Under the pieces are notes generated by a model. That model did no database searches and was not told where the DNA came from. It worked only from the letters and a program-made list of their open reading frames with translations. A stretch of 16,852 nt of DNA from SZUA-430 sp034440175. Lineage in GTDB: Bacteria > Pseudomonadota > Alphaproteobacteria > Micropepsales > Micropepsaceae. Position 1 is the stretch's first letter, and the number at the start of each line of letters is the position of its first letter. Shown here piece by piece: positions 6,788 through 14,232 of the stretch. The DNA is taken from assembly GCA_034440175.1 (NCBI GenBank), contig JAWXBO010000106.1, positions 1-16,852 on the forward strand. Reading direction: 5' to 3'. Both the position numbers and the translations under genes were made by a program.

Positions 6788-7885
6788 ATGGGTTTCAAAT
6801 GTGGCATCGTTGGGTTGCCCAATGTCGGAAAGTCGACTTTGTTCAATGCGCTGACGCAAACGGCTGCGGCGCAGGCGGCAAATTATCCGTTCTGCACGAT
6901 CGAACCCAATGTTGGTGAAGTCGCCGTGCCGGACCCGCGGCTCGACATTTTGGCGCGGATCGGAAAGTCCGCACAAATCATCCCGACACGGCTGACGTTT
7001 GTCGATATCGCCGGACTGGTGCGCGGGGCTTCCAAAGGCGAGGGGTTGGGCAATCAGTTCCTATCGCATATCCGTGAAGTTGATGCGGTGGCTTATGTGC
7101 TGCGCTGTTTTGAAGACGGCGACGTGACCCATGTCGAAAATCGCATTGACCCCTTTGCGGACGCCGAAACAGTCGAAACCGAATTGATGCTGGCCGACCT
7201 TGACAGTCTTGAGCGGCGGGTGGGACCGGCTGAAAAGAAGGCCAAGCAAGGTGACAAGGATGCCAAGGTTCAGGCCGAAGTTATGAATGCGGCGCTGGTG
7301 AACTTGCGCGCGGGCAATCCGGCGCGGCTGACGAAAATCAGCGACGAGCAGCGGCCGGTGTTCGCGCAGCTTGGGCTCTTGACGGCAAAGCCCGTTGTTT
7401 ACGTGGCAAACGTCGATGAGGGGGCGGCCGCCACCGGCAACGCGTATTCCAAACGCGTAGAGGAGCGCGCGAAGGCCGAGGGCGCCGCGTTTGTCGTGAT
7501 CTCGGCGAAGATCGAGTCCGAGATTGCACAATTGGCAGCGGCAGAGCGCGATGATTTTCTTTCAACGCTCGGGCTTGAGGAGCCGGGATTGAACCGCTTG
7601 ATCCGGGCCGGATATTCGCTGCTGCATTTGATCACGTTCTTTACAATCGGCCCAAAGGAAGCGCGTGCCTGGACGGTGCATAAGGGCGAACGCGGTCCGC
7701 AGGCGGCGGGCGTGATCCACACTGATTTCGAGAAAGGCTACATCCGCGCCGAAACGATTGCCTATGCGGACTATGTGGCCAACAACGGCGAGGCTGGTGC
7801 CAAAGACGCCGGCAAATTCAGACTCGAGGGCAAAGATTACGTTGTGCAGGACGGTGACGTGATGCATTTCCGGTTCAATACATGA
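6788..7885 (+). CDS. ychF: Redox-regulated ATPase YchF (Obg-family)
   Basis: YchF (OLA1 in eukaryotes) is an Obg-family P-loop protein that binds ribosomes and prefers ATP to GTP; bacterial members are linked to oxidative-stress control. The product is 365 residues, the family's usual size. The P-loop GLPNVGKS is at 9-16, the G3-type DIAGLV at 73-78, and the G4 position reads NVDE (208-211) where GTPases have NKxD, which is the basis of the ATP preference. A coiled-coil insertion rich in charged residues lies near 140-170, and a TGS domain occupies the last 85 or so residues. AGAGGAATAGG precedes the ATG. It is cytoplasmic and the last gene of the rplY-pth-ychF run. Confidence 0.97.
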   Translation: MGFKCGIVGLPNVGKSTLFNALTQTAAAQAANYPFCTIEPNVGEVAVPDPRLDILARIGKSAQIIPTRLTFVDIAGLVRGASKGEGLGNQFLSHIREVDAVAYVLRCFEDGDVTHVENRIDPFADAETVETELMLADLDSLERRVGPAEKKAKQGDKDAKVQAEVMNAALVNLRAGNPARLTKISDEQRPVFAQLGLLTAKPVVYVANVDEGAAATGNAYSKRVEERAKAEGAAFVVISAKIESEIAQLAAAERDDFLSTLGLEEPGLNRLIRAGYSLLHLITFFTIGPKEARAWTVHKGERGPQAAGVIHTDFEKGYIRAETIAYADYVANNGEAGAKDAGKFRLEGKDYVVQDGDVMHFRFNT

Positions 7886-7966
7886 CGCCATTTACCTTGG
7901 CTGAAGCCGCGATTTGATTATTGGCGGGGCTCAGGTTCATACTGAAAGTCTGGGGAGCCTTGGCCT

Positions 7967-8976
7967 ATGACTGTTCTGCCTTCTTGCGCCAATTGCGGAA
8001 CCGCGTTGAACGGGCCTTTTTGTTCGAACTGCGGACAGAAAGCCTCCGATCTGCAGCGGCCGATCTGGTGGATTCTGGGCGAGTTCCTTGACGCCGTCTT
8101 CAGTTATGACTCGCGTACGTTCAGGACGTTGTGGCTTTTGTTTGCCGAACCCGGAGAATTCACGCGGCGCTATATTGTCGGGCAGCGGGCCTCGATGTTG
8201 CCGCCGTTCCGGCTTTTCGTGATTGCGACCGTCGTATTTTTTGTCACCCTGCAGGTGACGGGGCTTGCCATTGTTGCCTTCAAGACGGAAACGATTTTGC
8301 TGGATAAACTGCCGCCGGAAGCGGCCGCGGCGATCAGAAAAAATCCAAACGCAGTGATGACGGTCGGGGACAGTAATAAGCGCACCGTCGTTACAATTGA
8401 GCTATTTGTACCAGCCGGGAACCTGGAGCGGGTTGCTCTGAGCGAGCAGGAAAAAAGCGGCATGGCCGAAGCCGAGAAGGCCATCAAGATCGATGTTGAT
8501 GGCGCGACAGGCGATGAGAAAAGCTGGCTGCGTTGGGTTGGAGCCAAGCTGGCGCGTGTCAATCAAGGCTATGCGCGCGTGTGTGCCGATCCGATATTGC
8601 TGAACGGGCCGCTGGATGTCTGGCTGCCGCGCTTGATGCTGGTTCTGGTGCCGGTGTTTGCGCTGCTTCTGGCTGTGATGCATTGGTGGCCACGCGTCTA
8701 TCTGACCGAGCATCTGGTTTTTCGGTGCATGTTCACGCTGTCATATTTATTGCGCTGGCGCTGACGGCGGCGATGGTGGCGATCATCGGTGATTCCGAAT
8801 TCATGTGGGCGATCTGGCTTATACTTTCCGTCTATTTGTGGATGGCGATGTACCGGGTTTACGGGCGCAGCTGGTGGCTGACGACGATCAAATTTGTGAG
8901 CCTGATGATGATTTACTCGTTCGTGCTGGTTGTGGGGCTGGGTACGATATTTGTGATTGCACTTTCGGAAGTCTAG
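7967..8976 (+). pseudogene. DUF3667-type zinc-ribbon membrane protein, frameshifted
   Basis: The frame from ATG 7967 stops at 8764. It begins with a zinc ribbon of two CxxC pairs (Cys7, Cys10, Cys19, Cys22), then an FRTLWLLFAEPGEFTRRYI region, one membrane segment near residues 83-107 and a second near 220-240. Just after HLVF the frame is lost. The frame one base back continues as SVHVHAVIFIALAL and runs to 8976 with three more membrane segments, which is what the family should show. The break is at five T (8718-8722); six T would join the two parts into one protein of about 336 residues. Functions of DUF3667 proteins are not known to me; the ribbon would face the cytoplasm. GGGGAG lies nine bases before the start. 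The intact coding of the second part points to a sequencing error or a very recent mutation. Confidence 0.8.
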
Positions 8977-9107
8977 ATGGCGGTTTCGCGGCGCCTGGGC
9001 GTGACTTGAATGTCACAGCCGCTGGTCAGCCGCATTTGGGGACTGCTATTGCCGCCTGATTGTTTGCTAGTGTCGTTCGGGGGAACGGCTTTGGGGAAAC
9101 AGGGGCG

Positions 9108-10559
9108 GTGGCGGGTGTTTGGCTAATAGTTGCGGCAAGTTTGGCAGCGGCGCCGCCGGTGCCTGTGGCCGTGCAAACTGCACAGTCCGATGCGCGGTTG
9201 GAGCAGGCAGCGCTCGCGATCGACGACGGAAAGTTTGCTAGCGCCTTGTTGCTGGCGGGTCACGCGCAGAAAGGCCGGCGACTGTCGTCCTCGGATGAAG
9301 ATTGGGCCGCTTACCTGACGGCGCGGGCGCAGGCGGCGCTGGGTGATACCTCGCTCGCTGAACGCACCATGCGCGAGCGGCAGCGGGCTCATCCAAACTC
9401 TTACACTTGGGCGTCGCTCGTTTCGATCTTGATGATTTGCGGGCGCCACGAGCAAGCCGCCGACGCGATACTGGGCCTTGCGGAATCCGATTTTGTCCTG
9501 GCCAACCGCCTGAAGCCAGGTGTGATTGAAAACATTGTGTCGGCGCTTGAAGAGAGCAATTCGCCGGTGCGCGACCGGCTGGTCGCCCGCCTTGTCGAAG
9601 GGCGATATAGTGGCCCCGCATCGCAACACGTGCCGGATGGTCTGCGGTTGCGTTTTATCAATCTGCTGTTGCGCCAGAACCGGATCGAAGATGCGGCGCG
9701 TCAAACGCAGGCGCTGGAGGCGCCAGGCATCCTCAGTATTTTGCTGACCGACAAATCATTTTCGCCTTTGTGGGAACAACAAGCCGTGCGGGCGTTGATG
9801 GCCCCGGGGGCGTTGGTTGCCCGCGTCGAACGGGGCGTACAGGCGCGTCTTGAGCAAAAGTCACTGACTGCGGCGGATTGGCTTGAATTGATGCGGGCGC
9901 TGCGCGTGGTGGGCAGGGCTGATGAAGCGGTGCGGCTGGGGCTGCACGCGGTGGAACAGGCGCGAAGCGAAAAGCGGGCGGCAGGTCCGGCGTTGCGGCT
10001 TGAAATTGCCTATGCTTACGCCGATCAGGGCGAGTCCTGGGCGGCGCGGCGTACGGCGCGTGAGTTGCTGAAAGAGGAAGTATCGCTGCCGGTAGCGCTG
10101 CGTGTTGCGATTGCCGAGTTGCTTGAGATGACTGGCGACGACGAAGGTGCTTTGCAGTTGCTGGGTACACTTGGTGACGCCGCCAAATTGGCGCCGGCTT
10201 TGGCGACAACGGTGTGTGCCGCGCATGATCTTGGCTGGGCGGCCCGTCGCGACGCGGCTTTGACCTCACTTGAGATCATGAACGATGCGCCGCGTGCGGC
10301 GTTGCTGGACGCCTATGTGTGCAGCGGGGAGCAGGAGAAGGCCGCCCTGGTGTTGGCGTCGATGTTCGAGCGTCCGGCCTTGCGCGCGTCGGCCATTCTG
10401 ACGGCACAGCTTTACGCCGATCCATCGAAGCCCGGGACAGATCAAAGCGATTTGCGCTATCGCATGCGGGCGCTGGTCGCCAGCACGCCTGTGCAGGACG
10501 CCATCAAGGCCTATGCACGCACGCTGGGGCTGCCTTTTACGAGCGCGAATTCCAGATAA
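9108..10559 (+). CDS. Predicted exported helical-repeat (TPR-like) protein
   Basis: I do not recognise a named family. The frame is open from a TTG at 9060, but the GTG at 9108 is the more likely start. It gives a short N-terminus, a hydrophobic core (VWLIVAASLAAA) and a probable signal-peptidase site after the Ala run, and it follows a G-rich stretch. The mature part is almost wholly alpha-helical, with repeating Ala/Leu-rich helix pairs of about 34 residues (for example EQAALAIDDGKFASALLLAG, and later EIAYAYADQGESWAARRTA and IAELLEMTGDDEGALQLLG), the look of TPR or Sel1-like solenoids. That suggests a protein-interaction role in the periplasm. Length is 483 residues from GTG 9108. It converges on the DoxX gene with only nine bases between the stops. 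Confidence 0.75.
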   Translation: MAGVWLIVAASLAAAPPVPVAVQTAQSDARLEQAALAIDDGKFASALLLAGHAQKGRRLSSSDEDWAAYLTARAQAALGDTSLAERTMRERQRAHPNSYTWASLVSILMICGRHEQAADAILGLAESDFVLANRLKPGVIENIVSALEESNSPVRDRLVARLVEGRYSGPASQHVPDGLRLRFINLLLRQNRIEDAARQTQALEAPGILSILLTDKSFSPLWEQQAVRALMAPGALVARVERGVQARLEQKSLTAADWLELMRALRVVGRADEAVRLGLHAVEQARSEKRAAGPALRLEIAYAYADQGESWAARRTARELLKEEVSLPVALRVAIAELLEMTGDDEGALQLLGTLGDAAKLAPALATTVCAAHDLGWAARRDAALTSLEIMNDAPRAALLDAYVCSGEQEKAALVLASMFERPALRASAILTAQLYADPSKPGTDQSDLRYRMRALVASTPVQDAIKAYARTLGLPFTSANSR

Positions 10560-10568
10560 TTTTTGTCG

Positions 10569-10979
10569 CTACTTTCCGTAGAGCCGGTCGATGGCTGCGG
10601 GGCCTGAACCGAAGCCTGCGAAGGCAAGAAGGCCACCCATCGTGGCCATGTTCTTGAGGAACATAATCATTTGCACCAGTTTCTCGTGGCCTTCGGGTTC
10701 AAGCCAGAAGGCGTGCAGTTTCACTGAAACGAGGACGGTGAATATCGCGAGAAGCACGGCAACGAGGCGCACATGCAAGCCGATGATGAAGCACAGACCG
10801 GCAATCGTTTCACATGCGGCGGCGAGCATGAACATGAGTTCGCCAGCGGGGATGCCGTTGGCCGTCATTTGAGCAATCTGCGTCATCGGGTCGGGATCGA
10901 ACATTTTTCCGGCACCTGCCGCTAAAAAATACAGGCCCAAAATGATGCGGCCTAGGGTGGCCAGGAGTTCGTGCGGCAT
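10569..10979 (-). CDS. DoxX-family membrane protein
   Basis: The 136-residue product has four predicted membrane helices and the DoxX layout: an N-terminal LGRIILGLYFLAAGAGKM segment, a short loop (NGIPAGELMFMLAAACE) leading to the second helix, GLHVRLVAVLLAIFT, and a C-terminal FLKNMATMGGLLAFAGFG helix. DoxX/DoxD-like proteins are inner-membrane proteins with proposed links to redox or thiosulfate chemistry; the exact role here is unknown. I chose the ATG at 10979 because GGGGGA lies just upstream and the first helix begins a few residues later. A longer open frame reaches 11276 but its extra part does not look like protein. No neighbour hints at a pathway. Confidence 0.88.
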   Translation of the reverse strand: MPHELLATLGRIILGLYFLAAGAGKMFDPDPMTQIAQMTANGIPAGELMFMLAAACETIAGLCFIIGLHVRLVAVLLAIFTVLVSVKLHAFWLEPEGHEKLVQMIMFLKNMATMGGLLAFAGFGSGPAAIDRLYGK

Positions 10980-11120
10980 GTGATGTCCCCCAAAAACTTT
11001 GTTTCGTTGGCCATAGTTACACAATTGAACCTGAAAGTGCAGCGCTTTTCGCGTGCCGGATGCGGTGGATAGCGCAAACTCCCTCATCAGGGGAAGTGCC
11101 GGTTCGCAAGTTGCCCGGCG

Positions 11121-11140
11121 ATGCAGTAAGGTTGCTGCAT
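11121..11140. promoter_or_regulatory. Inverted repeat before the 75-residue gene
   Basis: ATGCAG (11121-11126) and CTGCAT (11135-11140) form a perfect six-base inverted repeat with an eight-base spacer, ending 23 bases before the start at 11164. It may be an operator or an mRNA stem. A possible -35 TTGCCC (11111-11116) lies just upstream, with no clear -10. Confidence 0.3.
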
Positions 11141-11163
11141 GTAGCGAATGAAGGAGTGCGCAG

Positions 11164-11391
11164 ATGGCAAGCAATGGCAAGTTGCTCAAAGCGATCAAAG
11201 GATCGATCAATAATTTTTCGACGCTGGGGCCCATGGAGCTGGCGGCGCATTTGCGTGATCCGTCCCACATCGCCAAGATGAAGAAGTACGGCGTAAACGA
11301 TGCGCAGATTCATCGCGTGATTTTGATCTTGCAGGAACAAAAGCCCAATTCGAAAGAACTGGCCGCGTATCTCAATTCAAGTCTGGTTTAA
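11164..11391 (+). CDS. Small protein of unknown function (75 residues)
   Basis: I do not recognise it. The start is well supported by AAGGAG eight bases before the ATG. The product is soluble, lacks a signal peptide and is probably helical, with a basic N-terminal helix (GKLLKAIKGSINNF), a middle segment MELAAHLRDPSHIAKMKKYG, and a C-terminal pair of helices with many Gln and Leu. Its stop TAA (11389-11391) shares two bases with the stop of the opposing gene. It stands alone on the plus strand between two minus-strand genes and so needs its own promoter in the 184-base gap behind the DoxX gene. It has no cysteine pairs or clear DNA-binding motif. Confidence 0.7.
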   Translation: MASNGKLLKAIKGSINNFSTLGPMELAAHLRDPSHIAKMKKYGVNDAQIHRVILILQEQKPNSKELAAYLNSSLV

Positions 11392-12017
11392 GAAGCCTTC
11401 GCGCGGGGCTTGGGAGTTTTGTTGTCCACGGCGTATCGTGTCGCTGTGATTTGACTGCGCAACTGGGTGATGCGGGCCGGTTGGTCGAGGATCGACAACA
11501 TCGTGTCCAGTTCCCACAAAAAGCGGATGGCGTTTTCAGGGGCTTCGTTGGCGGCCTTGGACAGATCGGCATAGGTTGAAAGCCGCTGCTCGATGATATC
11601 GGCGGCGGCGCGAAATTCATTTTCACCAAAGCCCGGCGTGCCAATGGTGTGGCAGCACTCGATGAGCAAGCGTTGAATGACACGCTGTGCGTCTTGCCAT
11701 TGGCTGCCCTTTAGCCAGGCTTCTGCGGCCTCATCCAAAAGATGCAGATAGGTCAGCGCGCTCGAGCGTGCGACCTCTCCCGGCTCTTGCGCTTTCTTCT
11801 CCAGGTTCAGCGCGGTGGCGGTCCAGTTGCGGCTGTGGGCGCCGATGGAGCGGTCCAAAAGGTGAGCTTCGGTTTCGCCAAATCTTTGTTTGAGGCGCCA
11901 ATACTGGAACACAGACGCGATCAGCACGAGGCCGAGCGTAGCGCTTGCAATCACAGCCCAGTGAAGCTGTGCGGCGCTATCGACGAGCGCCAACATGGTA
12001 TTGAAAACTTCGTCCAA
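11388..12017 (-). CDS. Membrane-anchored helical protein of unknown function
   Basis: The 209-residue product has a single membrane helix near residues 20-38 and then a cytoplasmic helical domain with coiled-coil character (residues 40-195), ending in a Lys/Pro/Arg-rich tail (KTPKPRAKAS). I know no named family for it. The listed start is a TTG at 12017 preceded by GGGGGCACC; an ATG at 11996 is in frame seven residues later but lacks a ribosome site. The N-terminal anchor with a charged cytoplasmic body fits a scaffold or adaptor, which is inference. Its stop overlaps the stop of the small plus-strand gene in the sequence TTAA. Confidence 0.75.
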   Translation of the reverse strand: MDEVFNTMLALVDSAAQLHWAVIASATLGLVLIASVFQYWRLKQRFGETEAHLLDRSIGAHSRNWTATALNLEKKAQEPGEVARSSALTYLHLLDEAAEAWLKGSQWQDAQRVIQRLLIECCHTIGTPGFGENEFRAAADIIEQRLSTYADLSKAANEAPENAIRFLWELDTMLSILDQPARITQLRSQITATRYAVDNKTPKPRAKAS

Positions 12018-12202
12018 GGTGCCCCCACGTCAGATCCGCGCCGGTTTTTTGGCGTCGAGAGGCCATAGTAAATCGATCCGAGGTGCAACGCTAGCGTGCC
12101 TTTGGAACTTTATGCTCGTTTGGCTTTGTGGTGTGCCTTTTGATTAGTATATCGCGTGAGGCGAAGCCCTATCCTAAAGGATTACTCCGAACGTAGAAAT
12201 TA

Positions 12203-12214
12203 ACTATATATAGT
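12203..12214. repeat. AT-rich 12-bp palindrome
   Basis: ACTATATATAGT reads the same on both strands. It lies about 185 bases from both flanking genes and could be an operator for a dimeric regulator or part of a promoter. AT-rich palindromes of this size can also arise by chance. Confidence 0.4.
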
Positions 12215-12316
12215 GACAGTATTGCTGCAGTCTTACTCACAGTCAATTTGTCTTATTTGAGTAGTAGATTCATCCTTTACTTCGTGAATTGGCCCATGTG
12301 ATTGTCCCCGGCCTTT

Positions 12317-12353
12317 TCCGTTGGCCAAAAGTGACTAACAACAGCCCAACGGA
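12317..12353 (+). promoter_or_regulatory. Stem in the probable leader of the beta-barrel gene
   Basis: TCCGTTGG (12317-12324) and CCAACGGA (12346-12353) are perfect eight-base complements with a 21-base loop. The structure ends 44 bases before the start codon at 12398. Leaders of outer-membrane protein mRNAs are common sites of small-RNA or stability control, but nothing here shows which. Confidence 0.35.
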
Positions 12354-12397
12354 CAGCAATCTCAATTTCTACATCCCCTGGGTAAATGGAGGCCTTA

Positions 12398-13306
12398 ATG
12401 AATTGGAAAGTAGCCGGCATGGCCGGAACAGCAATTGTGACGTTGGTGCTCACGGGCGTCAGCGCGGTTGCGGGTGCGAACAAGTTTACGGGCAATGTCA
12501 GCCTGGCAGTTGGGCAGACGTTTGAAGACGATAATTTCGAAGAGGTGCTTGGGTATTCGCTTTTCGACGATTCGTTTGCGTCAATCAGCGGCGACGCGAA
12601 TGTAAACGTCGCATTCACGAACAATATTAACCTGCAGCTCAATGTTTTGGGCACTGGCAGCTTTGTTGACGAAGGCGGCGAAGGTTCGCTTGATCGCGAT
12701 GCAGGGTTCCAAGGCGCTGCGCATTTGTACTATCGTTCGGACCGCGGCGCGCTCGGCATTTTCGGAGGCGCTGGCGTTGCAGCTGGTGCGGATCTTGAAG
12801 AGGAGGTTTCGGCCCAGTATTATTTCGTGGGAGCCGAGGGCCAGTATTACTGGAACAACATCACGCTCGGTCTCGGCGGTGGATACTTGGATTCAGACTC
12901 CAATGATTCCCCTGAAGTTCCAGATGATCTCTTCCTGAACAGTGCTTGGTTCGCGAACGCTGAAGTGCGTTGGTATGCAACCCCGAAAGTCGCAGTGACA
13001 GCAAATGTCGGGTTCATCTCGGGCGAAGCGTTCGAAAGCGCTGTTGACGTTGATGTCTTACATTGGGGCGCGAAGGCTGAATATTGGCCAGAAGAAAAAG
13101 AGCCGCTTAGCCTGTGGGTCGCCTATGAAGGCCGCGACACAGATTTCAATGACAACTTCGGAACCGACAATGTCGAAAAGCAGGTTCACACCGTCAAAGT
13201 CGGCATCACGTTCCACTTCGGCGTTGAAGGCACGAAGCAGGACAATGATCGCAACGGGCCAGCGTTCAATACGCAGGATTACGGCGCGATTGTCGTCGGC
13301 GGGTAA
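12398..13306 (+). CDS. Predicted outer-membrane beta-barrel protein
   Basis: The start is the ATG at 12398, with GGAGG six bases upstream; an in-frame ATG at 12386 overlaps that ribosome site. A signal peptide (about 25 residues, ending SAVA-G) is followed by alternating beta strands rich in Gly, Asn, Phe and Tyr with acidic loops (EEEVSAQYYFVGAEGQYYW, then ITLGLGGGYLDSDSND). The last strand-like segment is HTVKVGITFHFG near residue 275. A polar tail of about 25 residues follows (from EGTKQDNDRNGPAF to IVVGG), unlike classical porins that end on the aromatic residue of the last strand. Length is 302 residues, fitting a barrel of roughly 10-14 strands. Function and substrate are unknown. It is transcribed alone and ends at a clear terminator. 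Confidence 0.8.
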   Translation: MNWKVAGMAGTAIVTLVLTGVSAVAGANKFTGNVSLAVGQTFEDDNFEEVLGYSLFDDSFASISGDANVNVAFTNNINLQLNVLGTGSFVDEGGEGSLDRDAGFQGAAHLYYRSDRGALGIFGGAGVAAGADLEEEVSAQYYFVGAEGQYYWNNITLGLGGGYLDSDSNDSPEVPDDLFLNSAWFANAEVRWYATPKVAVTANVGFISGEAFESAVDVDVLHWGAKAEYWPEEKEPLSLWVAYEGRDTDFNDNFGTDNVEKQVHTVKVGITFHFGVEGTKQDNDRNGPAFNTQDYGAIVVGG

Positions 13307-13331
13307 GCTCTCCGAGACATGAATTGAGACA

Positions 13332-13359
13332 CGGGCGTCCTTCGGGGCGCCCGTTTTTT
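13332..13359 (+). terminator. Rho-independent terminator with TTCG loop
   Basis: CGGGCGTCC (13332-13340) pairs with GGGCGCCCG (13345-13353), with one G-T pair, around a very stable TTCG tetraloop, followed by six T (13354-13359). It ends transcription of the beta-barrel gene. The T run touches the stop codon of the opposing lipoprotein gene, and the other side lacks a T run, so it acts mainly on the plus strand. Confidence 0.92.
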
Positions 13360-13906
13360 ATTGTGCGGGCTTGAGATCGAATTCGACGCGGAAGAAGCGA
13401 TTGGCGCGGCGCAGTTCGTAGGCGAACAATTGTCCCGGCACGATTTCAACCGCCCAGACATTGGTGACCGAGCGCTCGAGCTTGTTGGCGAGGAACAAGT
13501 CTTTCGAGAATTGGTCGGCGGGGAATTCCTGCCGCGTTGCGGTGCCCGCATCGGCGGTGTCGCCGCCGTAGCGCGAGACTTTGTCTTCGCTGCCGTCGTC
13601 GTGCGTGTGCACGTGCTTCAGGCGCACACCGTCCTGTGTGCGCGTGATGTGCCAGTTGCGCGAGCGGTTGTCGCCGACGGCGAACGGAATGGCGACGCCT
13701 TCGGCGGTGCAGGCGACTGCGCCCATGGTGAGCTTTTGCCCGGCCATATCTTTGTCCGCCGGGTCAGTGGTCACAAGTCTGCCGGGGAAGGACTTGCCGC
13801 AGAGCTGCTTGAGGCTGGCGATGAATGCGTCAGCGGCGGTGGGTGGCTGAGCGGTGGCGCAGCCGGCGACTAAAACGATGCACGCACTCATTAGGAAGCA
13901 TTTCAT
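13358..13906 (-). CDS. Predicted lipoprotein with conserved HxHxDDGxxD region
   Basis: The start at ATG 13906 has GAGG about nine bases upstream. The frame is open further to 13921 but would overlap the antitoxin stop. The 182-residue product has a short signal ending in VLVAGC (lipid-modified Cys16), then a globular domain with two cysteines (36 and 66) that may pair. A highly conserved-looking middle follows: GDNRSRNWHITRTQDGVRLKH, then HVHTHDDGSEDK (98-109), then YGGDTADAGTATRQEFPAD, and a C-terminal ANRFFRVEFDL. I recall similar uncharacterised secreted proteins from other proteobacteria, from memory only. The His/Asp cluster could bind metal, which is inference. It follows the antitoxin gene by 11 bases on the same strand and may be cotranscribed with the toxin-antitoxin pair by position only. 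Confidence 0.82.
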   Translation of the reverse strand: MKCFLMSACIVLVAGCATAQPPTAADAFIASLKQLCGKSFPGRLVTTDPADKDMAGQKLTMGAVACTAEGVAIPFAVGDNRSRNWHITRTQDGVRLKHVHTHDDGSEDKVSRYGGDTADAGTATRQEFPADQFSKDLFLANKLERSVTNVWAVEIVPGQLFAYELRRANRFFRVEFDLKPAQ

Positions 13907-13917
13907 GAAGTAGCGCC

Positions 13918-14232
13918 TCAATTCTTGGCTGATTGAAAGGTGACTTTGAGTTCGGTGCCAGTCGCCTTGGCGTATCTTCGCAAGGTGCTCAGAGAGGGAT
14001 TGCTGCGGCCGCTTTCCAGTCGAGCGACCGCCGTCTGTGACGTTTTCATCCGGCGTGCGACGTCCTCTTGGCGCAGGTTCGCCTTAGCGCGTGCGTCGAT
14101 CAGCGCCTCGGCGACAGCGAATTCGTCGGCGAGCGCTTCATAAGCTTTCACATAAGAAGGGTGCTTCCTCCACTCCGCGAAACTCTTTTCAACCGGTATG
14201 GGCCGATAGCCGGGTTGCTTCTTCTTCTTCAT
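13918..14232 (-). CDS. higA: HigA-like antitoxin, XRE-type helix-turn-helix
   Basis: The 104-residue protein has an N-terminal arm (about 30 residues), a helical linker (ALADEFAVAEALIDARA), and an XRE helix-turn-helix at about 52-92 (LRQEDVARRM, SQTAVARLESGRSNPSLSTL). HigA-type antitoxins bind their toxin and repress the operon promoter. It starts in an ATGA overlap with the toxin stop, and the toxin gene comes first, the usual order of HigBA-like pairs. The likely operator is the TATATC-N6-GATATA repeat upstream of the toxin. Rho or other targets are not visible. Confidence 0.88.
   Translation of the reverse strand: MKKKKQPGYRPIPVEKSFAEWRKHPSYVKAYEALADEFAVAEALIDARAKANLRQEDVARRMKTSQTAVARLESGRSNPSLSTLRRYAKATGTELKVTFQSAKN

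Larger units (their letters stand above)
12018..12397. other. 380-base AT-rich intergenic region with palindromes
   Basis: This separates the minus-strand membrane-anchored protein from the beta-barrel gene and must hold both promoters. It is clearly richer in A and T than its surroundings. It contains a perfect 12-base palindrome ACTATATATAGT (12203-12214) and an inverted repeat TCCGTTGG (12317-12324) / CCAACGGA (12346-12353) that would form a stem in the mRNA leader of the barrel gene. I see no tRNA, small open frame with a good start, or well-spaced -35/-10 pair that I would commit to. Confidence 0.6.

Noticed and set aside
8711..8745. Programmed ribosomal frameshift in the DUF3667 gene
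   Set aside because: No standard slippery heptamer in frame and no clear downstream stem; a missing T in a homopolymer explains it more simply.
10980..11276. N-terminal extension of the DoxX protein
   Set aside because: The extra codons have no membrane or domain pattern, and a good ribosome site precedes the ATG at 10979.
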